Source: DATJLY01 sp963729295
GTDB taxonomy: Bacteria > Pseudomonadota > Alphaproteobacteria > ATCC43930 > CGMCC-115725
DNA length: 64,000 nucleotides
Assembly (NCBI GenBank): GCA_963729295.1
Contig: CAVSNJ010000029.1
Span: 248,001-312,000 of the forward strand
Direction of reading: 5' to 3'
The notes beneath the pieces were generated by a model. It was not told where the DNA came from. It worked only from the letters and a program-made list of their open reading frames with translations, and searched no databases. Positions 44,175-52,615 of the stretch are shown here, piece after piece. The stretch's first letter is position 1; every line of letters starts with the position of its first letter. A program made the position numbers and the translations under genes.

Positions 44175-44792
44175 TCAATCCTTGAAGGCGAGATCGGTGA
44201 GCGTGGTGGCGCCGCCCTCGGGCATCGAGCCGTGCCGGCCCTTGACCGATCCCGCGGGCGGCGTCTTGCCGCTCTTCAAGGCGTCGATCAGCGCCTCGGT
44301 CGCGGGCCCGTCGAGATCCTCGTAGAAATCGTCGTTGATCTGGATGATCGGCGCGTTGACGCAGCCGCCGAGGCACTCCACCTCGCGCAGCGAGAAGAGC
44401 CCGTCCGCCGTCATCTCGCCGATGCCGATGCCGAGTTTGCGGTGGCACGCGGCGACGACCTCGTCGGAGCCCCGGAGCCAGCAGGGCGTGGTGGTGCAGA
44501 TCTGGAAGAAGTGCTTCCCCACGGGGCGCAGGTTGAACATGGTGTAGAAGGTCGCGACCTCGTAGACGCGAATGGGCGCCATCTCGAGCATCTCCGCGAC
44601 ATGATCCATCGCCGCGCGCGGCAGCCAGTTGCCGTGCTGGCGCTGCGCCAGGTCGAGCAGCGGCAGCACCGCGCTCGCCTGGCGGCCGGGCGGATACTTG
44701 GCGATATGCGCCTTCGCCTTCGCCAGATTCTCGGGCGTGAAGGCGAAGCTCGCCGGCTGCGCGACGGGGGCGAGGTCGTGTTCTTCGCTCAT
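44175..44792 (-). CDS. nuoE: NADH-quinone oxidoreductase subunit E
   Basis: This 205-residue thioredoxin-fold subunit of complex I carries the N1a [2Fe-2S] cluster. The ligands are in CTTTPCWLRGSDEV and CLGGCVNAPIIQINDDFYEDL. The helical N-terminal part reads YPPGRQASAVLPLLDLAQRQHG and VYEVATFYTMFNL. The C-terminal about 40 residues (SGKTPPAGSVKGRHGSMPEGGATTL) form a flexible tail typical of alphaproteobacteria. The start ATG at 44792 overlaps the nuoD stop as ATGA. Confidence 0.96.
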   Translation of the reverse strand: MSEEHDLAPVAQPASFAFTPENLAKAKAHIAKYPPGRQASAVLPLLDLAQRQHGNWLPRAAMDHVAEMLEMAPIRVYEVATFYTMFNLRPVGKHFFQICTTTPCWLRGSDEVVAACHRKLGIGIGEMTADGLFSLREVECLGGCVNAPIIQINDDFYEDLDGPATEALIDALKSGKTPPAGSVKGRHGSMPEGGATTLTDLAFKD

Positions 44793-45976
44793 CGGTCGAT
44801 GCTGCCGAAGACGATGTCCATGGAGCCGATGATCGCCACCACATCGGCGAGCATGTGCCCCTTCGCCATGAAGTCGAGCCCCTGGAGGAAGAGAAAATCG
44901 GGCGAACGCAGCTTGCAGCGATAGGGCCGATTGGTGCCGTCCGAAATGAGATAGACGCCGGTCTCGCCCTTGGGCGCCTCGACCGCCGTATAGGTTTCGC
45001 CGGCCGGCACGTGATAGCCCTCGGTGTAGAGCTTGAAGTGATGGATGAGCGCCTCCATCGAGCGCTTCATTTCGGCGCGCGGCGGCGGCATGATCTTGCG
45101 GTCGTCGACCGCGATCGGGCCGCCCGGCATCTTGTCGAGCGCCTGGCGCATGATGCGGAGCGATTGCCGCATCTCCTCCATGCGCACGAGATAGCGGTCC
45201 CAGCAATCGCCGTTCTTGCCGATCGGCACGTCGAAATCCATCTCCTCGTAGACGTCGTAAGGCTGCGCCTTGCGCAGGTCCCACGGGATGCCCGAGCCGC
45301 GCAGCATGGGGCCGGCGAAGGCCCAGTCGAGCGCCTCCTCGGCGCTGACGACGCCGATATCGACGGTGCGCTGCTTGAAGATGCGGTTCTCGGTCAGCAA
45401 TTCCTCGAGATCGTCGACGCGCTTGGGAAATGCCTCGGCAAAGGCGTAGATGTCGTCGGCGAGCCCCGCCGGCATGTCCTGGTGGACGCCGCCTGGGCGG
45501 AAATACGCGGCATGAAGCCGCGCGCCGGAGACGCGCTCGTAGAATTCCATCAGCTTCTCGCGCTCCTCGAAGCCCCAGAGGAGCGGCGTGATCGCGCCGA
45601 CGTCGAGCGCGAAGGTGGTGAGGTTGAGCAGGTGATTGAGGATGCGCGTGATCTCGGCGAAGAGGACGCGGATATATTTGGCGCGTGGCGGCGGATCGAT
45701 GCCGAGAAGCTTTTCCACGGCGAGCGCGAAGGTGTGCTCGTTGCACATCGGCGAGACGTAGTCGAGCCGGTCGAAATACGGCACCGCCTGGAGATAGGTC
45801 TTGTACTCGATGAGTTTCTCGGTGCCGCGATGCAGGAGGCCGATATGCGGATCGGCGCGCTCCACCACCTCGCCGTCCATCTCAAGGACGAGGCGCAGCA
45901 CGCCATGCGCGGCCGGATGCTGCGGCCCGAAATTCATGGTGAAGCTTTTGAGCTGCGCCTGAGGATCGCCGTTCAC
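44789..45976 (-). CDS. nuoD: NADH-quinone oxidoreductase subunit D
   Basis: This 395-residue subunit of the complex I quinone module is homologous to the large subunit of NiFe hydrogenases. Signatures are FTMNFGPQHPAAHGVLRLVLEMDGE, GLLHRGTEKLIEYKTYLQAVPYFDRLDYVSPM, RGSGIPWDLRK and the C-terminal DVVAIIGSMDIVFGSIDR. The conserved HRGTEK and Tyr/His residues shape the ubiquinone site. The start is the GTG at 45976 (VNGDPQAQLK), which overlaps the nuoC stop as GTGA. The open frame extends upstream through nuoC and is ignored. Confidence 0.96.
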   Translation of the reverse strand: MNGDPQAQLKSFTMNFGPQHPAAHGVLRLVLEMDGEVVERADPHIGLLHRGTEKLIEYKTYLQAVPYFDRLDYVSPMCNEHTFALAVEKLLGIDPPPRAKYIRVLFAEITRILNHLLNLTTFALDVGAITPLLWGFEEREKLMEFYERVSGARLHAAYFRPGGVHQDMPAGLADDIYAFAEAFPKRVDDLEELLTENRIFKQRTVDIGVVSAEEALDWAFAGPMLRGSGIPWDLRKAQPYDVYEEMDFDVPIGKNGDCWDRYLVRMEEMRQSLRIMRQALDKMPGGPIAVDDRKIMPPPRAEMKRSMEALIHHFKLYTEGYHVPAGETYTAVEAPKGETGVYLISDGTNRPYRCKLRSPDFLFLQGLDFMAKGHMLADVVAIIGSMDIVFGSIDR

Positions 45977-46584
45977 GGCTTTTCCTCCTTCGCCTTCTCG
46001 TCGCCGGGGAGCACGGTGCTCATGCCTTCCCACGGCGACAGGAAATCGAAGCTGCGGAATTCCTGCTTCAGCTTCACGGGCTCGTAGACGACGCGCTTCT
46101 GATCCTCGTCGTAGCGCAGCTCGACATAGCCGGTGAGCGGAAAATCCTTCCGCATCGGATGACCCTCGAAGCCGTAATCGGTGAGGATGCGGCGCAAATC
46201 CGGGTGGTCGGAGAAATAGATCCCGAACAGATCCCACGCCTCGCGCTCGAACCAGCCGGCGGCGCTGTAGACGCCGACGCAGGACGGCACCGGGCTTTCC
46301 TCGTCGGCCGTCACCTTGAGGCGGATGCGGCGGTTGTGGCGCAGAGAGAGGAGATTGTAGACGATGTCGAAGCGCTCGGGCCGCTCGGGATAATCGACGC
46401 CGCAGAGATCGGCCAGCACCGTGAAGAGGCAGTTGGGATCGTCGCGCAGATAAGCGAGCACGCGGGCGATCGCGTCGCGCCGCACGTCGAGCATGAGCTC
46501 GCCATGGCCGATGCGCGGCTCCCGCACGTCGTCCGGGAAAGCCGCCGCCACGTAGTCGCCAAGCTCGCGGAGCGTTGCCGTCAT
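45973..46584 (-). CDS. nuoC: NADH-quinone oxidoreductase subunit C
   Basis: This 203-residue subunit lies in the peripheral arm of complex I next to NuoD. Family segments are LADLCGVDYPERPERFDIVYNLLSLRHN, GWFEREAWDLFGIYFSDHPDLRRILTDYGFEGHPMRKDFPLTGYVELRYDE and FDFLSPWEG. The ATG at 46584 is used; 15 bases separate it from nuoB. It is not fused to nuoD, unlike in Escherichia coli. Confidence 0.96.
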   Translation of the reverse strand: MTATLRELGDYVAAAFPDDVREPRIGHGELMLDVRRDAIARVLAYLRDDPNCLFTVLADLCGVDYPERPERFDIVYNLLSLRHNRRIRLKVTADEESPVPSCVGVYSAAGWFEREAWDLFGIYFSDHPDLRRILTDYGFEGHPMRKDFPLTGYVELRYDEDQKRVVYEPVKLKQEFRSFDFLSPWEGMSTVLPGDEKAKEEKP

Positions 46585-46599
46585 ACCCCTCTCACGCCG

Positions 46600-47115
46600 T
46601 CAGCGCGCGAATGTGCGCTGACGATGGATTTTCTTCTGTAGCTGCAAGATGCCGTAAAGCAGCGCCTCGGCGGTGGGGGGACAGCCCGGAACGTAGACGT
46701 CGACCGGCACGATGCGGTCGCAGCCGCGCACCACCGAGTAGGAATAATGGTAATAGCCGCCGCCATTGGCGCACGAGCCCATCGAGATGACCCAGCGCGG
46801 CTCGGCCATCTGGTCGTAGACCTTGCGCAAGGCGGGCGCCATCTTGTTGCACAGCGTGCCGGCGACGATCATCACGTCGGACTGGCGCGGGCTCGGGCGG
46901 AAGACGACGCCGAAGCGGTCGAGATCGTAGCGGCTCGCCGCGGTGTGCATCATTTCGACGGCGCAGCAGGCAAGGCCGAAGGTCATCGGCCAGAGCGAGC
47001 CGCTGCGCGCCCAGTTGACCACGGAATCGACCGTCGTCAGCAGAAACCCTTTGTCGCGCACTTCCTCGCCGAGCCTGGCGAGCAGCTCTTCGCGGGGCGG
47101 CGCCTCTACTCCCAT
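46600..47115 (-). CDS. nuoB: NADH-quinone oxidoreductase subunit B
   Basis: This 171-residue subunit holds the terminal [4Fe-4S] cluster N2 that reduces quinone. The ligands are the tandem Cys pair in MTFGLACCAVEMMHTAASRYD, the Cys in ISMGSCANGGGYYHYSYS and that in YVPGCPPTAEALLYGILQLQ. The start is set at the ATG at 47115 because AAAAGGGAG lies eight bases before it. An in-frame ATG seven codons further upstream, inside nuoA, lacks such a site. It overlaps the end of nuoA by ten bases. Confidence 0.96.
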   Translation of the reverse strand: MGVEAPPREELLARLGEEVRDKGFLLTTVDSVVNWARSGSLWPMTFGLACCAVEMMHTAASRYDLDRFGVVFRPSPRQSDVMIVAGTLCNKMAPALRKVYDQMAEPRWVISMGSCANGGGYYHYSYSVVRGCDRIVPVDVYVPGCPPTAEALLYGILQLQKKIHRQRTFAR

Positions 47116-47471
47116 TCGAGCGCTCCCTTTTGCCATTCGTAGATGAAGCCGACGGTCAGGACGCCCAAAAACACGATCATCGACCAGAAGCCGAACACGC
47201 CGATCTTGCCGAGCGTCACCGCCCACGGGAACAGGAACGCCACCTCGAGATCGAAGATGATGAACAGGATGGCGACGAGATAGAAGCGCACATCGAACTT
47301 GTTGCGCGCGTCGCCGAACGGCTCGAAGCCGCATTCATAGGGCGAAAGCTTTTCGGAATTGGGGGCCTGGCGCGCGACGACGAAGGACGCGAGCACGATG
47401 GCGACGGCGAGCGCCCCGGCGATGCCGATGAAGATCAAAATCGGAAGATAGGCCCCCACCAGGCTGTCCAT
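47106..47471 (-). CDS. nuoA: NADH-quinone oxidoreductase subunit A
   Basis: This 121-residue membrane subunit of complex I has three helices. Signatures are SEKLSPYECGFEPFGDARNKFDVRFYLVAILFIIFDLEVAFLFPW, with the conserved Cys-containing loop that moves during catalysis. It is the first gene of the 14-gene operon. tRNA-Asp lies 44 bases upstream on the same strand, so the operon promoter must be in or before that gap, or transcription comes from the tRNA promoter. No clear -35/-10 pair is visible in the gap. Confidence 0.97.
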   Translation of the reverse strand: MDSLVGAYLPILIFIGIAGALAVAIVLASFVVARQAPNSEKLSPYECGFEPFGDARNKFDVRFYLVAILFIIFDLEVAFLFPWAVTLGKIGVFGFWSMIVFLGVLTVGFIYEWQKGALEWE

Positions 47472-47515
47472 CGCCCATCCCCGCTCGGGTTCTGCGGCGG
47501 ATCGTCACCCGCTTG

Positions 47516-47592
<77 letters not shown>

Positions 47593-47711
47593 GCGGAAGC
47601 TTCACCGCGTGCCGCGCCTCTTAGCCCGCCCCCGAAGCATGTGTCAAGAAAAGGCCCGGCGATTTCATTGTTCTGCAATGGGTTCCGTCGGACGGGATCA
47701 GGCCGGCGGGA

Positions 47712-47924
47712 TCAGTCGAAGCCCTCGCCGCGCAAAATCGCCGCGGTGGCTTCGGCGATGCTGTGCCAGCGCCGCATCGACGCCGCCGCGCCGCGCTGGC
47801 GCGCCTTCAACGCCTGGTGCTCGGCGAACGAGGTGGCGCGGATGCCGTGCTTCTGCACCAGCATCTCGGCGATGCTCCAAACCGTCTGCCCGTCTTCGGC
47901 GGACGCGCGCGCTCCTTCAGCCAT
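47712..47924 (-). CDS. Small hypothetical protein between the two tRNA genes
   Basis: This 70-residue protein starts at the ATG at 47924 (MAEGARASAEDGQ). It reads as a compact helical unit (TVWSIAEMLVQKHGIRATSF, HQALKARQRGAAAS, MRRWHSIAEATAAILRGEGF) and has no signal peptide or membrane helix. Small Ala/Arg-rich proteins of this style are common in sphingomonads and relatives, but I do not assign a family. It lies between tRNA-Asp and tRNA-Val on the same strand. Coding status is likely from its protein-like pattern but not certain. Confidence 0.55.
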   Translation of the reverse strand: MAEGARASAEDGQTVWSIAEMLVQKHGIRATSFAEHQALKARQRGAAASMRRWHSIAEATAAILRGEGFD

Positions 47925-47998
47925 GCGCGAGCCTCGCACGATACCTTGGCGAATTTGCGGCAAAACGCGCGGCCGCTCGCTCGCTTTCGCGCGGGGGT

Positions 47999-48073
47999 TG
48001 GTGGGCGATGAAGGTTTCGAACCTCCGACCCCCTCGGTGTAAACGAGGTGCTCTACCGCTGAGCTAATCGCCC
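47999..48073 (-). tRNA. tRNA-Val (TAC)
   Basis: This is a complete minus-strand cloverleaf. The acceptor stem is GGGCGAT/ATCGCCC, the D-arm is AGCTCAGCGGTAGAGC, the anticodon stem is CCTCG/CGAGG with loop TTTACAC (anticodon TAC), and the T-arm is GGAGGTTCGAAACCTTC. The discriminator A and CCA are encoded. Length is 75 bases. It lies 14 bases downstream of hup on the same strand, a conserved linkage in alphaproteobacteria. Confidence 0.96.
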
Positions 48074-48087
48074 GACCCGAGAACCGA

Positions 48088-48360
48088 TCAGCGGATCGCG
48101 TCCTTCAATCCCTTGCCGGCGCGAAACTTGGGCTGCTTCGAGGGCGCGATCATCATCTTCTCGCCGGTGCGCGGGTTGCGGCCTTCGCTCGCCGCGCGTG
48201 CGCTGACGCTAAACGTGCCGAACCCGACGATGCGCACCTCGTCGCCGCCGCGAAGCGCGGAGGTGATGGTGTCGAACACGGCGTCCACCGTCTTCTCCGC
48301 CTCGTTCTTCTTAAGTCCCGAGCGTTCAGCGACCGTATCGACGAGTTCGTTCTTGTTCAC
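48088..48360 (-). CDS. hup: HU family DNA-binding protein
   Basis: This 90-residue nucleoid protein bends and wraps DNA as a dimer. The HU fold is complete: NKNELVDTVAERSGLKKNEAEKTVDAVFDTI, then GDEVRIVGFGTFSVSARAASEGRNPRTGEKMMIAPSKQPKFRAGKGLKDAI, with the DNA-binding arm including RNPRTGE and the intercalating Pro. The start is a GTG at 48360 preceded by AGGGGGCC; there is no ATG in a sensible place. A strong terminator separates it from lon, so it must have its own promoter in the 110 bases upstream. Confidence 0.95.
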   Translation of the reverse strand: MNKNELVDTVAERSGLKKNEAEKTVDAVFDTITSALRGGDEVRIVGFGTFSVSARAASEGRNPRTGEKMMIAPSKQPKFRAGKGLKDAIR

Positions 48361-48471
48361 CGTCGGCCCCCTGATGATGGCGGAGAATCGCGCCTTCGCG
48401 CACGGAGGCGAGTGTAAATCCCGGATTTCGAGCGCGTCAATCGCGCGATCCGCGATATCCACCGGCCTGCG

Positions 48472-48506
48472 AAAAACCGCGCCGTCACCCTTAGGGGTGA
48501 CGGCGC
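48472..48506 (-). terminator. Rho-independent terminator of lon
   Basis: On the minus strand the 12-bp stem GCGCCGTCACCC/GGGTGACGGCGC with a four-base loop (48479-48506) is followed by GG and five T residues (48476-48472). It lies 24 bases after the lon stop and before hup. Stem strength and T-run make it a typical intrinsic terminator. Confidence 0.92.
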
Positions 48507-48530
48507 GTGCAACTAATATCGAAGCGCCGG

Positions 48531-50936
48531 TCAGTGCGTGACGATGCCGGTGCGGCCGTCGCCTTCGACCTTGGGTATGATCGCCGGCGGAGCGTCCTCG
48601 TTCCACTCGATCGGGATCAACTCGCGCACGAGCGCGTGCTTCAAGAGCTCGTCCATCGTCGCGACCGGGACGATGGTGAGGCCGCGCTTCACGTTGTCGG
48701 GAATCTCGGCAAGATCCTTCTCGTTCTCTTTCGGGATGAGCACGGTCTTGAGGCCGCCGCGCAGCGCCGCCAGGAGCTTCTCCTTCAAGCCCCCGATCGG
48801 CAGCACGCGGCCGCGGAGCGTAATCTCGCCGGTCATGGCGATATCCTTCCGCACCGGTATTCCCGTCAGCACCGAGACGATCGACGTCATCATCGCGACG
48901 CCGGCCGAGGGGCCGTCCTTGGGCGTCGAGCCCTCGGGCACGTGGACGTGGATGTCCTTCTTGTCGAACATGGTGGGTGCGATGCCGAAGGCGATCGAGC
49001 GCGCCTTCACATAGCTTTCGGCCGCCTGCACCAATTCGCGCATCACGTCGCCGAGCTTGCCGGTCGCCGTCACCTTGCCCTTGCCGGGCAGCGAGACCGC
49101 CTCGATCGACAGAAGCTCGCCGCCGACCTCGGTCCAGGCGAGGCCGGTCGTGACGCCGACGAGATCCGTCTCCTCCACCTCGCCGAAGCGGAAGCGGCGG
49201 ACGCCCGCGTACTTGTCGAGATTGCGGCGCGTGATCGTCACCTTCTTCAGGTGGCGCATCGAGATGTCCTTCAAGGACTTGCGCTGCAAGTTCGCGAGCT
49301 CGCGCTCGAGATTGCGCACGCCCGCCTCGCGCGTGTAGTAGCGGCACAGGTCGCGCATCGCGTCGTCCGTGATCGACCACTCGGTCTTCTTCAGGCCGTG
49401 CGCCTTCATCTGTTTCGGGATGAGGTGGCGCTTGGCGATCTCGACCTTTTCGTCCTCGGTGTAGCCCGGGAGCCGGATCAGCTCCATGCGGTCGAGGAGC
49501 GGCTGCGGCATGCGCAGCGTGTTCGCCGTCGTGATGAACATCACGTCCGAGAGATCGTAATCGACCTCGAGGTAGTGATCCTGGAAGGCCGAATTCTGCT
49601 CCGGGTCCAAGACCTCGAGCAGCGCCGAGCTCGGATCGCCGCGCCAGTCCTGGCCGAGCTTGTCGACCTCGTCGAGGAGGAACAGCGGGTTCGACGACTT
49701 CGCCTTCTTCATGCCCTGGATGACCTTGCCAGGGAGCGAGCCGATATAGGTCCGGCGGTGGCCGCGGATCTCGGCTTCGTCGCGCACGCCGCCCAGCGAC
49801 ATGCGCACGAAATTGCGGCCCGTCGCGCGCGCGACCGACTTGCCGAGCGAGGTCTTGCCGACGCCGGGAGGCCCCACGAGGCACAGGATCGGCCCTTTCA
49901 CCTTGCGCATGCGCTGCTGCACGGCGAGGTATTCGAGGATGCGCTCCTTCACCTTCTCGAGCCCGTAATGGTCGTCGTTCAGCACCTTCTCGGCGACTCT
50001 GATGTCGCGCTTCACCTTGGTGCGGAGCTGCCACGGGATCGACAAGAGCCAGTCGAGATAGTTGCGCACGACCGTCGCCTCGGCCGACATCGGGCTCATG
50101 GTGCGGAGCTTGCGCAATTCGGCCTGCGCCTTTTCGCGCGCTTCCTTCGTGAACTTGGTCTTGTTGATGCGTTCCTCGAGCTCGGCGAGCTCGTCCTTGC
50201 CGTCCTCGCCTTCGCCCAGCTCCTTCTGGATCGCCTTCAACTGTTCGTTCAGGTAATACTCGCGCTGCGTCTTCTCCATCTGGCGCTTGACGCGCGAGCG
50301 GATGCGCTTTTCGACCTGGAGGACGCCGATCTCGCTTTCCATGTAGCCGAACACTTTTTCGAGCCGCTCGGACACGGTCTCGGCCTCGAGCAGCTCCTGC
50401 TTCTCGGGGATCTTGAGCGCCAGGTGCGAGGCGAGCGTGTCGGCGAGCTTCGAGGGATCCTCGATCTGGTTGATCGAGACGAGCACCTCGGGCGGGATCT
50501 TCTTGTTGAGCTTGATGTACTGCTCGAATTGCGTGACCGCCGTGCGGGCGAGCGCCTCGAGCTCCTGCTGGTCGCCGGCCTTGTCGGGGACCGCCTCGGC
50601 ATAGGCCTGGAAGAACGCGTCGTTGTCGGTGAAGCGGACAATGCGCGCGCGCTGGCCGCCCTCGACCAGCACCTTCACCGTGCCGTCGGGCAGTTTCAGA
50701 AGCTGGAGCACCGTGCCGATGGTGCCGACGCTGTAGATGTCGGCCGGACCCGGATCGTCCTGCGCCGCGTTCTTCTGCGTGACGAGGAGAATCTGCTTGT
50801 CGTCCTTCATCACATCTTCCAAGGCGCGCACCGACTTCTCGCGGCCGACGAAGAGCGGCACGATCATGTGCGGGAACACGACGATGTCCCGAAGTGGCAG
50901 AACCGGATGAACCGTACCGCCGGAAATCTCGAACAT
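48531..50936 (-). CDS. lon: ATP-dependent protease La (second Lon copy, conserved locus)
   Basis: This 801-residue LonA protease lies in the clpX-lon-hup order conserved in alphaproteobacteria, so it is probably the housekeeping copy. The N-terminal domain starts at HPVLPLRDIVVFPHMIVPLFVG, Walker A GPPGVGKT is at 355-362, and the catalytic dyad is Ser677 in PKDGPSAG and Lys720 in GGLKEK. It differs throughout from the first Lon (1232-3601), for example in the longer ending with KVEGDGRTGIVTH, so the two are old paralogues and not a recent duplication. The ATG at 50936 follows AAGAAAGGGG. It ends at a strong terminator. Confidence 0.97.
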   Translation of the reverse strand: MFEISGGTVHPVLPLRDIVVFPHMIVPLFVGREKSVRALEDVMKDDKQILLVTQKNAAQDDPGPADIYSVGTIGTVLQLLKLPDGTVKVLVEGGQRARIVRFTDNDAFFQAYAEAVPDKAGDQQELEALARTAVTQFEQYIKLNKKIPPEVLVSINQIEDPSKLADTLASHLALKIPEKQELLEAETVSERLEKVFGYMESEIGVLQVEKRIRSRVKRQMEKTQREYYLNEQLKAIQKELGEGEDGKDELAELEERINKTKFTKEAREKAQAELRKLRTMSPMSAEATVVRNYLDWLLSIPWQLRTKVKRDIRVAEKVLNDDHYGLEKVKERILEYLAVQQRMRKVKGPILCLVGPPGVGKTSLGKSVARATGRNFVRMSLGGVRDEAEIRGHRRTYIGSLPGKVIQGMKKAKSSNPLFLLDEVDKLGQDWRGDPSSALLEVLDPEQNSAFQDHYLEVDYDLSDVMFITTANTLRMPQPLLDRMELIRLPGYTEDEKVEIAKRHLIPKQMKAHGLKKTEWSITDDAMRDLCRYYTREAGVRNLERELANLQRKSLKDISMRHLKKVTITRRNLDKYAGVRRFRFGEVEETDLVGVTTGLAWTEVGGELLSIEAVSLPGKGKVTATGKLGDVMRELVQAAESYVKARSIAFGIAPTMFDKKDIHVHVPEGSTPKDGPSAGVAMMTSIVSVLTGIPVRKDIAMTGEITLRGRVLPIGGLKEKLLAALRGGLKTVLIPKENEKDLAEIPDNVKRGLTIVPVATMDELLKHALVRELIPIEWNEDAPPAIIPKVEGDGRTGIVTH

Positions 50937-51023
50937 GGCGCCCCTTTCTTAACGGGCCGGACGAGCGGCTAACCTCGTCTGGCAGTGCGGCGGCCGCCAC
51001 GGGCCGCCGCGTGTTCGACATGT

Positions 51024-51054
51024 ATTAGGTGGACCGCATTGCAGTTGCGTCAAG
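51024..51054 (-). promoter_or_regulatory. Candidate promoter of the second lon
   Basis: On the minus strand CTTGAC (51054-51049) is followed after 19 bases by CCTAAT (51029-51024) and then ACATG. Alphaproteobacterial heat-shock promoters are described with a CTTGAC-like -35 and a CYTAT-like -10 about 17-18 bases away. The fit is reasonable but not exact. It lies about 90 bases upstream of the lon start. Confidence 0.4.
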
Positions 51055-51112
51055 GGGAACGACGCGAGGGGCGTGCCTTCGTTAACGGCGGCTGCGACAA
51101 AATGTGCCGGAA

Positions 51113-52396
51113 TCAGGCTCCGGCGCCCTCGCCGCGGCGTTCCAGATAGTCCTGGCGCCGTTCGGAGTAGATGTAGAGCGGCTTGGAGCGGCCCTCCACC
51201 ACCTCCTTGCTGATGACCATGCTGGTCACCCCGTCGAGTCCCGGCAACTCGAACATGGGCTCCAAGAGTATGGATTCCATGATCGAGCGCAGGCCGCGCG
51301 CGCCGGTCTTGCGATTGATCGCCTTGTGCGAGATCGCGTGCAGCGCCTCTTCCTGGAACTCGAGCTTCACGTCCTCCATCTCGAACAGCCGCTGGTACTG
51401 CTTCACCAGCGCGTTCTTCGGTTTGACGAGGATGTCGACGAGCGCGCCCTCGTCGAGATCGTCGAGCGTCGCCACGACCGGCAAGCGACCGACGAATTCG
51501 GGAATGAGGCCGAACTTCAGAAGATCCTCGGGCTCAAGGTCCTTCAGGATCTCGCCGGTCTTGCGCTCGTCGGGGCCGCGCACCTCGGCACCGAAGCCGA
51601 TCGACGTGCCCTGGCGGCGCTGCGCAATCAATTTTTCGAGACCCGCGAAGGCGCCGCCGCAGATGAACAGGATGTTGGTCGTGTCGACCTGCAGGAATTC
51701 CTGCTGCGGATGCTTGCGCCCGCCCTGGGGCGGCACCGAGGCGACGGTGCCTTCCATGATCTTCAAGAGCGCCTGCTGCACGCCCTCGCCCGACACGTCG
51801 CGCGTGATCGAGGGGTTGTCGGACTTGCGGCTGATCTTGTCGACCTCGTCGATATAGACGATGCCGCGCTGCGCGCGCTCGACATTGTAGTCGGCGGCCT
51901 GCAACAGTTTCAGGATGATGTTCTCAACGTCCTCGCCGACATAGCCCGCCTCGGTGAGCGTCGTCGCGTCCGCCATGGTGAAGGGGACGTCGATGATGCG
52001 CGCCAGGGTCTGCGCCAGGAGCGTCTTGCCCGAGCCCGTCGGGCCCACGAGCAGGATGTTGGATTTCGCGAGCTCGACGTCGTTGTTCTTGGCGCCGTGC
52101 GCCAGGCGCTTGTAGTGGTTGTGCACCGCGACCGAGAGCACGCGCTTTGCGTGATCCTGGCCGATGACATAGTCGTCGAGCACCTTGCAGATGTCGCGCG
52201 GGGTCGGCACGCCGTCGCGCGACTTGACGAGCGTGGTCTTGTGCTCCTCACGGATGATGTCCATGCAGAGCTCGACGCACTCGTCGCAGATGAACACGGT
52301 CGGCCCGGCGATGAGCTTCCGCACCTCGTGCTGGCTCTTGCCGCAAAAGGAGCAGTAGAGCGTGTTCTTTAAATCGCCGCCGCTGGACTTCGTCAT
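51113..52396 (-). CDS. clpX: ATP-dependent Clp protease ATP-binding subunit ClpX
   Basis: This 427-residue AAA+ unfoldase feeds tagged substrates to ClpP. The N-terminal zinc-binding domain has CSFCGKSQHEVRKLIAGP followed by CDECVELC. Walker A is VGPTGSGKTLL and Walker B is GIVYIDEVDKI. The pore loop GYVGEDVE, sensor and arginine-finger regions (FICGGAFAGLEKLI, GLIPEFVGRLPVV) and the ClpP-contact IGF loop (GTSIGFGAEV) are all present. The ATG at 52396 is normal. It lies 219 bases downstream of clpP on the same strand. Confidence 0.97.
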   Translation of the reverse strand: MTKSSGGDLKNTLYCSFCGKSQHEVRKLIAGPTVFICDECVELCMDIIREEHKTTLVKSRDGVPTPRDICKVLDDYVIGQDHAKRVLSVAVHNHYKRLAHGAKNNDVELAKSNILLVGPTGSGKTLLAQTLARIIDVPFTMADATTLTEAGYVGEDVENIILKLLQAADYNVERAQRGIVYIDEVDKISRKSDNPSITRDVSGEGVQQALLKIMEGTVASVPPQGGRKHPQQEFLQVDTTNILFICGGAFAGLEKLIAQRRQGTSIGFGAEVRGPDERKTGEILKDLEPEDLLKFGLIPEFVGRLPVVATLDDLDEGALVDILVKPKNALVKQYQRLFEMEDVKLEFQEEALHAISHKAINRKTGARGLRSIMESILLEPMFELPGLDGVTSMVISKEVVEGRSKPLYIYSERRQDYLERRGEGAGA

Positions 52397-52535
52397 GGGC
52401 TCTCCGTCACCGTCAGCCAGTGACCCCTGATACCACGCTCGCCTGCGCCGCCGCCCCCAGGTCGCCCCTTCCCCGGCCGCTCCAACGCAGACCTTTCTAA
52501 TTGAACAATATCTACCGCCCGAGGATCAATGACCA

Positions 52536-52555
52536 GTTAAATGTGGGGATTTAAC
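52536..52555. repeat. Inverted repeat between clpP and clpX
   Basis: GTTAAAT and ATTTAAC form a perfect 7-bp inverted repeat around GTGGGG. It is AT-rich in contrast to its surroundings and sits about 60 bases after the clpP stop and 140 before the clpX start. It could be an operator for clpX or part of the end of the tig-clpP transcript. No T-run supports a terminator. Confidence 0.35.
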
Positions 52556-52615
52556 CGTCGCCGTACAGGGGCGGAACCGGAACGCGCCGTCGCGGAAAGG
52601 GACGATCCTCGCCGC

